From Mycoplasmopsis bovigenitalium (GTDB lineage: Bacteria > Bacillota_I > Bacilli_A > Mycoplasmatales > Metamycoplasmataceae): a DNA stretch of 64,000 bases. The translations under genes and the position numbers were made by a program. The stretch is from NCBI RefSeq assembly GCF_900660525.1, contig NZ_LR214970.1, positions 558,001 through 622,000 of the forward strand. Direction: 5' to 3'. The notes below the pieces were generated by a model. That model ran no database searches. It was not told where the DNA came from and worked only from the letters and a program-made list of their open reading frames with translations. Shown here piece after piece: positions 55,690 to 64,000 of the stretch; the first letter of the stretch is position 1, and the number at the start of each line of letters is the position of its first letter.

Positions 55690-55776
55690 ATCACAATTTA
55701 GTATTATACAACAAAACTTGATTGTGCTTAATAATTATACATATTTGTGTTTTTTATATAAACAAAAATTTAAACT

Positions 55777-56766
55777 CTATATTACAAAGAAATCAAGCAA
55801 GTTTTTTTCATTTTTTCTAGCTAAGCAAACGTCAACAATGCTTTGTAATAAAACAACGTCTTTGATTTTGTGTTGCGTAATGATTTCATCCAAAATTAAA
55901 GCAGCATTATAGCCTTCGACGGTTTTTGAATTTGCGGCGAGCGCATTTTTAATGCCATTGTTAGCAACTTCAATGCCAAAACTAAAATTTCTACTTGTTG
56001 TATTTAAGCATGTTAGAACAATATCGCCGATTGCAGCTAATTCGTATCCAGAATTGTCTAATGAATCTGGATAAAGAACTTTTGCAATCTTTTTAATTTC
56101 TTTTAAACCAATAGAAATCATAGCTGGAGCTAAATTTTTAGCTTCATAAAGAGTTGAAGCTAAGCCAATACCAATTGCTAAAACATTTTTTAAAGCTGCA
56201 TAAACTTGTAATCCGCTATCATCATTATTTGGCACTAATTGGAATGTTTCATTGTTAAAAAGTTGAACTAGTTCGTTTAAAAATTCAGTGTTTTTTCCAA
56301 CTGCATTTATTATTGTTAAATTATTTTTAAAAACTTCAATAGCAAATGAAGGTCCAATTAAACTTGCAATATTATTTAAATTATTTCCTAAAATATCTGA
56401 AATTACAGTTGAAAAAATTTTTTTAGAATCCCTATCAAAACCTTTAGCAACATTAATAACATTAATTTTTTTGTCTTTTAAAATAGTTTTCACTTGATTT
56501 AAAACACTAGAAATAGCAAGAGAAGGAACTGCTAAAAGCATAATGTCACTATTTTCAAGCGCTAATTCCAAATTATTGGTTGCACTAACATTTTGTGGGT
56601 TGTTAAACAAAATATCACCAAAATATTTTTTATTGTAACCATTATTAATGTCATTTATTTCTTGTTCATCAATTCCTCAAAAAACAACTTTATGACCATT
56701 TTTGCTTAAAATAGTACCTAATCCTGCGCCTCAAGCACCTGTTCCAATTATTGTAATTTTTTTCAT
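55777..56766 (-). CDS. gpsA: Glycerol-3-phosphate dehydrogenase (NAD(P)+)
   Basis: A 329-residue GpsA. N-terminal dinucleotide loop IIGTGAWGAGLGTILSKNG, then NVAKGFD, LIGPSFAIEV, the catalytic-Lys region YAALKNVLAIGIG and the C-terminal NTTSRNFSFGIEVANN-like segment. It makes sn-glycerol-3-phosphate from DHAP for membrane lipids. Trp codons in AWGAG, FWGID are TGA. Confidence 0.93.
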
Positions 56767-56801
56767 TAAATCCTCATTTATATTAGTTTTAATATAATAC
56801 C

Positions 56802-57182
56802 TTAATTATTAATTTTTTTAAAACATTTAAAATCAAAAATAAATATTTTGTATGCTTTATAAGCTTTTTTAGAGTTTTCTAAATCATCTATTTTAGCTAG
56901 TTTATAACTTTTTCTAAATGACAAAAAAGCACCAAGACGAATAAATGCATAAATAAATAAGATTATATCAATAGCAACAAAAGAATAGGCAAGCACTTTT
57001 TCTCAAACATTATTTAAACCAACAACATAAAATAAAAGTACACAAATCAATTGAAAAACCAATGCAATAAGGAAAATAAATTCACAAAATTTAGCTAATG
57101 AAGATACTTTCTTACTGGTTGCTTCACTTTCGCTTTTAAACATATCAAGGTCATTTTTATAATCAAACTCAAAAATGCTCAT
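56802..57182 (-). CDS. Small two-helix membrane protein, unknown family
   Basis: A 126-residue protein: acidic N-terminal tail, a helix near residues 33-54 (FIFLIALVFQLICVLLFYVV), another at ~65-85 (AYSFVAIDIILFIYAFIRLG) and a Lys-rich C-terminal tail. Not recognised. Its ATG overlaps the rsmA stop by one base, so it is in the tatD-rsmA transcript. Confidence 0.75.
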
Positions 57183-57961
57183 TATTTCTCCAATTCCTCA
57201 TATAATCGAATAACTTTTTCTAAATCTAATTGCTGAATTCTTGTTAAATCAGATAAATTTAGTGTGTTATATGCTTTTGTTATTTTTTCATTACTATATT
57301 TAGTTTTTAGGGACCAAGTTAATTTTCTTCTTCGTGATAAAAAACACAATTTAAAGAAATCTTTTAAATTTTCAAAATTTTTAGCTTCTTTATTAAATTC
57401 AATAGTAACTATTGCTGAGTCGACTTTTGGTGACGGTTCAAAGTGTTTTTTATCAACAAATAAAACCTTATTAACTGTTGCAACATATTGAAGTGTTAGT
57501 GATAATTTAGAATACTCAGGAGTGTTAATTTTAGCAACAATGCGATCTGCAACTTCATTTTGAACCATCAATGTTACTTTATTGAAATTTTGACGAAAAT
57601 CAATAATTTTAAATAGAATTTCGGAAGTTATATAATAAGGGATATTGCCAACAATTTCATAGTTATTATAAATAGATAAATCCGATTCTAAAAAATCTTG
57701 ATGAATTATTTGTTGATTATTTAATATATTATTTTTTGTTAAATATTCAACCATGTCATTGTCAATTTCATAGGCAACCATTTTTTTTGATTTTTGAACA
57801 ATTTTCTTTGTAATTGCGCCCATTCCTGGGCCAATTTCAATAATATTTTTACCGTCTGGCGAAATAATCTCAACTATTTGGTCAATAATTTTTTGATTAT
57901 TTAAAAAATTTTGCCCAAATTTTTTCTTTGCCTTAATTTCAATATTAGTATTTTTTGACAT
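57182..57961 (-). CDS. rsmA: 16S rRNA dimethyladenosine transferase
   Basis: A 259-residue KsgA/RsmA: KKFGQNFLNNQ, SAM loop IEIGPGMGAITK, catalytic NIPYYIT, and FEPSPKVDSAIV. It dimethylates A1518/A1519 of 16S. It overlaps tatD by 17 bases. Confidence 0.95.
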   Translation of the reverse strand: MSKNTNIEIKAKKKFGQNFLNNQKIIDQIVEIISPDGKNIIEIGPGMGAITKKIVQKSKKMVAYEIDNDMVEYLTKNNILNNQQIIHQDFLESDLSIYNNYEIVGNIPYYITSEILFKIIDFRQNFNKVTLMVQNEVADRIVAKINTPEYSKLSLTLQYVATVNKVLFVDKKHFEPSPKVDSAIVTIEFNKEAKNFENLKDFFKLCFLSRRRKLTWSLKTKYSNEKITKAYNTLNLSDLTRIQQLDLEKVIRLYEELEK

Positions 57962-58709
57962 TTAATTTAAAAAACTCCTTTGCGTTTTTATAAATTTGTT
58001 TTGCAAATTTTTCGGGTGACATTTTTTTGATTCCTGCCAGAAACATTGTTGTGTAAATTACATTTTCACTTACATTAGTTTGCCCTCTTTTATTTGCTGG
58101 AGATAAATAAGGAGCATCAGTTTCAGTCAAAATTCTTTCAATTGGTAAAAAATCAACAACATCAATTGTGTTTTGCGCGTTTTTATAAGTGGAAATGCCG
58201 CTTATACTGAAATATGTATTGAATTCGGAAAATTTTTCAGCCCAATAGCGGTCACCACTAAATGTGTGAATCATAAATTTTACATCCGGGTATTGTTTAA
58301 GAACCTCATATAAATCTTCATAAGATTCTCGCATATGTATAACTACTGGTAAATTGTGTTTTTGAGCTACTTTAATTTGAGAATGTAATGATTCGAGCTG
58401 AATATTTTTTGGCACACTATCTCAATAATAATCAAGTCCAATTTCACCAATTGCCTTGACGTTTGAATCAATTTGTTTTTCAAGAAGCATTCCATCAATT
58501 GCACCTTTAGCATTATTAGGATGTATTCCTAATACAGGAAAAGTTCAATCATATTTTTCACAAATTTTTTTGACTTCTTCGTTTTCTTCTAAACTACAAC
58601 CTGTAACCATCATTATCGCAATTCCTTGCTCTCTGGCATTTTTAACAATTTGGTCAGTGTCTTGATAATATTCTTTTAATGGGTGTGTATGTGCATCAAC
58701 AAATTTCAT
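57945..58709 (-). CDS. tatD: TatD-type metal-dependent hydrolase (DNase)
   Basis: A 254-residue TIM-barrel hydrolase: VDAHTHP (metal His pair) at residues 4-10, AIGEIGLDYYW (Glu), LPVVIHMRE (His), FMIHTFSGD (His) and LTETDAPYLSP (Asp). Members act as 3'-5' DNases or quality-control nucleases. Two Trp are TGA. Confidence 0.92.
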
Positions 58710-58712
58710 ATT

Positions 58713-60047
58713 TTATTTTCCTAAACAAAAGTTTTTAAACATATCATCAAGTAATTGTTCATTATCGGCTCTTCCAGTAATGTCAACTAAATTTTTCCAT
58801 GCATCGCGGATATCAACAATAACTAAATCTGAATATGCGCCATTTTCAATAGATTTTATAGCATCAAAAATCGAATTACTTGCCTTTTTAATTAATGATA
58901 ATTGTCTGGCATTATTAACAAATTCTTTATTTGAAATGTCAATATTTTCAAATATTTTTCCTAATGAATTAAGCAAATCATCAATGTCATTTTCTTTAGC
59001 ACAAATATTTATTGAATTCTCGACTATTTGAATATCTTTTTTATTCCAAACTTGAATGATTTTTTTATTGAACTTTTGTGCTATATTTTTTACTTGTTCA
59101 TCGTATTCATTCATTTTTTGAGTAGGATCGCACAAATGTATAACAATATCTGATTGCTCAATTTGCTTAAATGATTTTTCAATACCTAATTGTTCAGCTT
59201 TTGCACTAGCTTGCCTAATTCCAGCAGTATCAATTAATTTATAAAGTAATCCATTGTATTGCCATGTTGCTTCGACTACATCTCTAGTTGTACCTGCTTC
59301 ATCTGTTACAATTGCTTTTTCTTGACCTAATAACGCATTTAGCAGCGAACTTTTCCCAACATTTGGTTTACCAACTATCGCAACTTTAATCCCTTCAAAA
59401 ATTATTCTACTGTCTTCACTATTTTTGACTAATTCATTCATTTTTAGCGCTATTTTGTTCAAGTCTTCAAGAAGACCATTTTCAAGTATATTTTCTACAT
59501 CATCATATTCAGGATAGTCAATATTGACTTCAATTTGACCTATTAATTTCATCAATCAATCACGTAAATCATCAATTAATTTGCTTGTTTTTCCATTGAA
59601 TTTTTGAACAACAAGGTCAGTTTGTAGCGCACTTGTTGCATGGATCAAATCATTTATAGCTTCAGCTTTTATTAAATCCATTTTGCCATTCATAAAACTT
59701 CTACGGCTAAATTCACCCGGAGTAGCTAATCTAGCACCATTAAGTAGCAATAATTCTAGAATTCGATTAGTTAGAATAACCCCACCATGACAATTAATTT
59801 CAACAGTATTTTCACCAGTGAATGTATTTTTACCAATAAATCACATAACTAAAACTTCGTCGACAAGACGATTATTATTGAAATTATCAATTATATTTCC
59901 GTATGTAATTTGTTGATGAGTTCCGATTTTTCCAGTGAAAATTTTCTTAACTATATCAATTGAATTATCGCCGCTCACACGTATTATTGAGATAGCTTGA
60001 TTGATTTTACCGCCGGAAGAAATTGCTGCAATTGTATCATTAATCAT
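58713..60047 (-). CDS. mnmE: tRNA uridine-5-carboxymethylaminomethyl modification GTPase
   Basis: A 444-residue MnmE: folate-binding N-domain ([20 protein letters not shown]), [35 protein letters not shown]-domain [12 protein letters not shown] and DTAGIR, and the C-terminal CXGK (FCLGK). With MnmG it modifies U34 of tRNAs reading NNA/NNG. Its stop is four bases before tatD. Confidence 0.96.
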
Positions 60048-60085
60048 ATTTAAAATTTTACCTTATTTCAATGATATATCTTTAT

Positions 60086-60110
60086 ATAAAAAAAGCAGAT
60101 GACTGCTTTT
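60086..60110 (-). terminator. Terminator after tRNA-Gly(TCC)
   Basis: Minus strand AAAAGCAG pairs with CTGCTTTT across four bases, then a T-run. It lies upstream of mnmE. Confidence 0.85.
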
Positions 60111-60126
60111 CGGTGTATTAAACAAA

Positions 60127-60200
60127 TGGAGCGGATGACGGGAATCGAACCCGCATAGTCAGCTTGGAAGGCTGAAGTTCTACCATTGAACTACATCCGC
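60127..60200 (-). tRNA. tRNA-Gly (TCC anticodon)
   Basis: Acceptor GCGGATG/CATCCGC, anticodon stem TCAGC/GCTGA with loop CTTCCAA, encoded CCA. Confidence 0.95.
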
Positions 60201-60277
60201 ATAATTTGCTTATTAATTATAAGGTATTTAATAAATTTTTTAAGAAAAAAATTATGTTTTTGTGTGCGCTCGTTAAT

Positions 60278-60304
60278 AAAATAATCCACATAAATTATGC
60301 GGAC
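60278..60304 (-). terminator. Terminator of the gdpP-rplI-dnaB-CNNM transcript
   Basis: Minus strand CCGCATA pairs with TATGTGG across three bases with flanking AT pairs, then TTATTTTATT, directly after the stop codon. Confidence 0.7.
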
Positions 60305-61644
60305 TATTGTTCAAATATTTTCGTTTCCGATAATGAAGCATCATGTTCTTCTGTTTTATCAAGATTAATTGGAGCTGTATTGCTAATTTCAATTTCAAAA
60401 CGATAGTGATTTTGTTTTTTTGTAGGACTCAAAATCGCTTTAAATGACACACCTTCGAATTCAAAGCGATCATTTTTGTGAATGTAGTCAATGTTTTGTT
60501 TAAATTTAAACCATTCACCAAGCTCCATGTTTCTTTCTTTTTCAGTAATTTCAAGATCAAGATTCATACGTTTTAATAGATCTTTCATAATTACGTAGTT
60601 ACTTGCTTCAAATAATTCAAGACTGATTTCGAAGATGTCCTCAACTTCTTCATCATCATATTCATCATATATTTCACCGACAACCTCTTCAATGATATCT
60701 TCAATTGTGATGATGCCAATAACATTTGTTGAAGAGTTATTATTTTTAACAAAAGCCATTTGCGAACGATGTTTACGCAAGGTTTCTAATGCGATAGCAA
60801 GCGAAGTGTTTGCACTTATTGAAGGAATTGTTTTTAGGTATTTAATTACTTTGCCTTTTTCAAGGAAAAATATATCTTTAAGTAAAACAATTCCTAAAAA
60901 TTGTCCGTCTTTTTCAACAGGAAGTCTTGAATAATTTGTTTCTTTAAACATTGCTAATGCTTCTTGAATATTGGCGTTGTAGGGAAGATAATATAGGTCT
61001 TTTATTTTAGTGTAATGTTTACGAACTTTTGTTGTGTCAAGATCTAGCGCGTTTTGCGCCATGATGCTTTCATTAGCCTCCAAGACGCCCTCATTATGTG
61101 CAACATCAAGCAGGTTTTTTACATCTTGTTCGGTATTGGTTATATAAATATTTTTACTCATTTTGCCTAAAACTCAAATGATTGGGAAAAATATTCAATA
61201 TAGAAATTCAACTGGGTAGCAAAATGCTTTTGCTACTTGAACAGGGCGAGCTTTTGCAATTAATTTTGGCACTATTTCGCCTAATAAAACGATAATTGGG
61301 GTTAGAACCGCTGTTGAAATAATTGCTGAATAATCTTTGTAATTTTCCGATAAATGTTTAGACATTAAATAAGATATAGCTGCTGATAAACCTATATTTG
61401 CAATGTTGTTACAAATAAGAATTAAGGCCAAAATTCTATTGAAAAAACCATATTGTTTTTTAATTAATTTTGATCCAAATTCCTTGTTATCAACTATTGA
61501 TTCAATTTTTCCGGGGTTGAGAGTTGAATAAGCTGTTTCAATGCTTGAAAACATTGAACTGCAAAAAAGTAAAAATACTAAAATAATCAGTGTAACAACG
61601 AATAATGGTGTGTCAAATTGTGTTACTGGTGCATTTTGCTCCAT
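60304..61644 (-). CDS. CNNM/CorC-HlyC family membrane protein with CBS domains
   Basis: A 446-residue protein: an N-terminal DUF21 transmembrane domain (about four helices, with SSIETAYSTLN and LGEIVPKLIAKARP), two CBS domains (~215-335, including NYSRLPVEKDGQFLGIVLLKD), and a C-terminal CorC_HlyC domain. The family mediates Mg2+ or Co2+ efflux and regulation. Its ATG overlaps the dnaB stop by one base. Trp is TGA. Confidence 0.9.
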
Positions 61645-63067
61645 TATACACCGCCTTTCGTCTCGGAAGGAGTGTAAAATTGTAGGTTGGTAAATTTGGC
61701 AGTATGAGGTAAAAATCTTAGTGTAATTTTTCCAGTTTCTCCGCCACGGTGTTTAGCCAAAATCAATTCAGTTTCTTCACCTATTTCGCGCGCATCAAAA
61801 TCTTTATCTTTAATTTCTTTGTTTTTTGAATTGTAGTAATTTTCACGATATAAAAACATAACAATATCAGCATCGTTTTCAATAGAACCAGATTCACGAA
61901 GATCGGCTAAATTTGGGCGTTTATCATCTCGTAATTCTGTTTGTCTATTCAGTTGGGATAACACAATTATAGGTACATTTAACTCAAGTGCAAGAGTTTT
62001 TAAGCTACGTGAAATTCTAGTAATTTCCATTTGACGGTTTTCACTGCCACCTTTTTTTGTTGCTGAAACAAGTTGCATATAGTCAACAACAATTAAATCA
62101 AGAGGGTTAATATTGTGCAATCTACGGCATTTTCACAGTAGTGTTTGCAATTCATTTTCGTAGGTATTATCAATAAAAAGATTCATTTTATCAATTTTAT
62201 TTATTTTGTATGAATGAATACGCGCAACATCTTCGTCGGTTAGAAGCTGTGGTTTTTTAAGTTTGAATTGGTCTACACCTGAAACCATTGAGTAAATTCT
62301 GCCCATCAATTGGCGTGGCGACATTTCAAGACTAAAGAAGGCAACACGGTGATTTGCGTTGGTTTTTTTGTTGATATTAGATGAAACATTAACGGCGATA
62401 TTAAGCGCCAAAGCAGTTTTACCAATTCCAGGACGAGCAGCAATAATTATCATTTCCGAGCCGTGCAAACCTTGAGTTATTTTATCTAAGTCGTCAAAAC
62501 CAGTTGAAAGACCACTAATAGAATTTAAATCTGTGTTTTTTAAGGTTACTAAGTGTGTTAAATAGTCATCAGAAACAGATTTTGTGGTTAAAAAATCCTC
62601 ACCAGATTTAGCTCTATCAATTTCGTTTAAAAGTTGTTGTATTTCTAAAATTACATCCTCAGGGTTTATTGATGAATGATTTGCATTTAGTTTTAATTGC
62701 AAATCATTAATTTTTGACTCAATTTTACGCAGACGAGTTAATCGAATTAATTCTTCAAGATAAGTTTGAATACTGCTAGGGAAACCAGTAGCGGCATAAA
62801 TTGTTGCTAAAAAATACGAATTAATTTCATTGATTTTTTCCCGAGTTGCATGATTTAGAATTTGGTCATTATTGATACTGATATTATTGTCGTATAAATG
62901 TGATAAAAGTTTGAACAAAAGCTTGTTCTCGTATACAAAAAGTCCTCTTCGAGTAGATAAGGAATTATACTGTCGGCATATGAGTTATTTGAAAGTACAA
63001 TACCAAGTAATGATTTTTCGTATTGTTCATTTTTGAATTCAGTTGAGCTAATGGATCTACTTGACAT
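61644..63067 (-). pseudogene. dnaB: Replicative DNA helicase DnaB, one-base frameshift
   Basis: From ATG 63067 (MSSRSISSTEFKNEQYEKSL) the frame holds through EEDF then stops. The following frame carries the rest of DnaB: Walker A AARPGIGKTALALN, FFSLEMSPRQLMGR, DYMQL and LSQLNRQTELR. Adding one T to the T5 run (plus-strand A5 at 62937-62941) restores DFFVYENKLLFKLLSHLYD and a 474-residue protein of normal length. DnaB is essential, so a sequencing indel or a frameshift bypass is more likely than true loss. It overlaps rplI by 11 bases. Confidence 0.85.
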
Positions 63068-63512
63068 TAACCTTTACCTCAACTTTAAGCTGTGCAATAA
63101 TGTCTTTGTAAATATTAATTTCAACTTCATGAATACCATTTGAAACAATGTGTACTTTTTGAACTGAATATTTGTCAAGTTTATAACCTTTTTTGACCAA
63201 ATCCTTGTTGATATCTTTTGTAGAAATAGATTTGTGAACAATTAAATTACCTCTAGCATCAATTAATGCATCTAAAATGTAAGTTAATTTTTCTTTTTCA
63301 ATTTTTTCTTTAAGTTCAAGAGCTTGAGCTCTTAATTCCATTTCATTTGAGGTCATTTCACTCAAACGTTTTTCAAGTTGATATTTAGTTTTTTCATTAT
63401 ATGGCACACCATAGCCTTTTGCCACTAAAAAGTTTGCCCCATAACCTGCTGAAACTTCAATTATGGTGTTAGCTTTTCCGTCTTTGCAATCTTTAAGTAA
63501 GATTATTTTCAT
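63057..63512 (-). CDS. rplI: 50S ribosomal protein L9
   Basis: A 151-residue L9: MKIILLKDCKDGKANTIIEV, SAGYGANFLVAKGYG, a central helix, and the C-terminal rRNA-binding domain. gdpP-rplI-dnaB is a conserved Firmicutes order. Confidence 0.94.
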   Translation of the reverse strand: MKIILLKDCKDGKANTIIEVSAGYGANFLVAKGYGVPYNEKTKYQLEKRLSEMTSNEMELRAQALELKEKIEKEKLTYILDALIDARGNLIVHKSISTKDINKDLVKKGYKLDKYSVQKVHIVSNGIHEVEINIYKDIIAQLKVEVKVNVK

Positions 63513-64000
63513 TATTTTACCCCCACAATAGCTTGTTTTATGTTGCTGATAAATGTTTCTAAATCATCTGTTGACACAGCGGCTGCACTAGCAAAACTTC
63601 CGCCACCACCAACATTTTCGCAAATAATTTGTACGTTAGTATCAATTCCCCGAGCAGATAATTTGTATTTATTGCCTTTTTCTTGTTTTGCAACAACAAA
63701 ACTTGCTTTTCGGCCATCAATTCTTAAAATTTCTTCGGCAGTTATTGAAATTAAGTCATCAGACATTGGTATTTCTGAATATGTTAAAAAGAATCCTTCT
63801 TTAACCTCTTCAATATTTTCAAGCATTTTTGCAACTTTCTTTTGAGTTTCCGCGTCAATTTTCAATGAATTTGCCGCAGCTGTTGCATTAGCACCATGAA
63901 TTTCTAGCCATGATGCGGCTTCAAATGTTTTTGAAGTTGCGTGTTTTTGAAATTGTAAAGTATCAAGACAAATTCCATTTAATAACATTTGAGCAGTTAT
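63512..64000 (-). CDS. gdpP: C-terminus of GdpP-like DHH/DHHA1 phosphodiesterase
   Basis: 162 residues of the C-terminal part are visible; the start lies outside. They match a DHHA1 domain with GGGGSFASAAA (the nucleotide-binding glycine run, usually GGGGH). GdpP degrades cyclic di-AMP in Firmicutes. The gene order and overlap with rplI by one base support the call, but the DHH catalytic half is not seen. Confidence 0.78.
   Translation of the reverse strand: MTAQMLLNGICLDTLQFQKHATSKTFEAASWLEIHGANATAAANSLKIDAETQKKVAKMLENIEEVKEGFFLTYSEIPMSDDLISITAEEILRIDGRKASFVVAKQEKGNKYKLSARGIDTNVQIICENVGGGGSFASAAAVSTDDLETFISNIKQAIVGVK

Overview
The window is a piece of a Mollicutes (Mycoplasma-type) chromosome. 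It is AT-rich, nearly every long gene reads through in-frame TGA codons at conserved tryptophan positions (genetic code 4), and it carries typical mycoplasma families: a DUF31 serine peptidase lipoprotein, a UU173-like protein, a MAGa7180-like nuclease, KtrAB and fused SecDF. A hominis-type (Metamycoplasma/Mycoplasmopsis) species is plausible, but I cannot name it.

Layout. 1-6.4 kb is accessory and surface-related: a partial GT2 glycosyltransferase (minus), a DUF1015 protein with a cytidylyltransferase-aminotransferase fusion (possibly making an activated amino-alcohol phosphate head group), a size-variable repeat surface protein behind a T20 tract, and a zinc alcohol dehydrogenase. 6.6-11.6 kb is a 16S-23S rRNA operon (minus) with processing stems, boxA elements and two candidate promoters; no 5S gene lies beside it. 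11.7-21.4 kb is the S10-spc ribosomal protein operon (minus; rpsJ to rplO), ending at L15 without secY. L4 carries a long N-terminal extension.

21.6-26.6 kb (minus) holds a short TsaC-like protein, a DUF2779/UU173 protein, an overlapping YqaJ/MAGa7180-type nuclease, and a tail-anchored protein whose N-terminal domain matches the L4 extension and whose reading frame is broken at an A8 tract. 26.7-29.2 kb (plus) is a membrane polysaccharide-synthase-like glycosyltransferase followed by a gene switched out of frame by a G10 tract. Then come ktrB and ktrA (divergent), ychF, tRNA-Trp, a YmdB-type phosphodiesterase, a second membrane GT2, and a lipoprotein with a very basic tail.

37-46 kb (minus) is housekeeping: nox, argS, rpsO, ribF, a Cof-type HAD phosphatase, truB, secDF. 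46-52.8 kb (minus) is a two-gene lipoprotein operon whose second gene encodes a 2009-residue protein with a discoidin-like domain and a C-terminal DUF31 peptidase. 52.9-64 kb (minus) contains ruvAB, eight tRNAs in groups (Leu, Thr; Val, Glu, Asn; Gly; Arg, Cys), gpsA, a small membrane protein, rsmA, tatD, mnmE, tRNA-Gly(TCC), a CNNM/CorC transporter-like protein, dnaB (one-base frameshift), rplI and the end of a gdpP-like gene.

The strongest leads are simple-sequence switches on cell-surface and polysaccharide genes (T20, 60-bp repeats, G10, A8), the domain shared by ribosomal protein L4 and a membrane protein, the overlapping nuclease pair, and the giant discoidin-DUF31 protein with an in-frame stop near its end.
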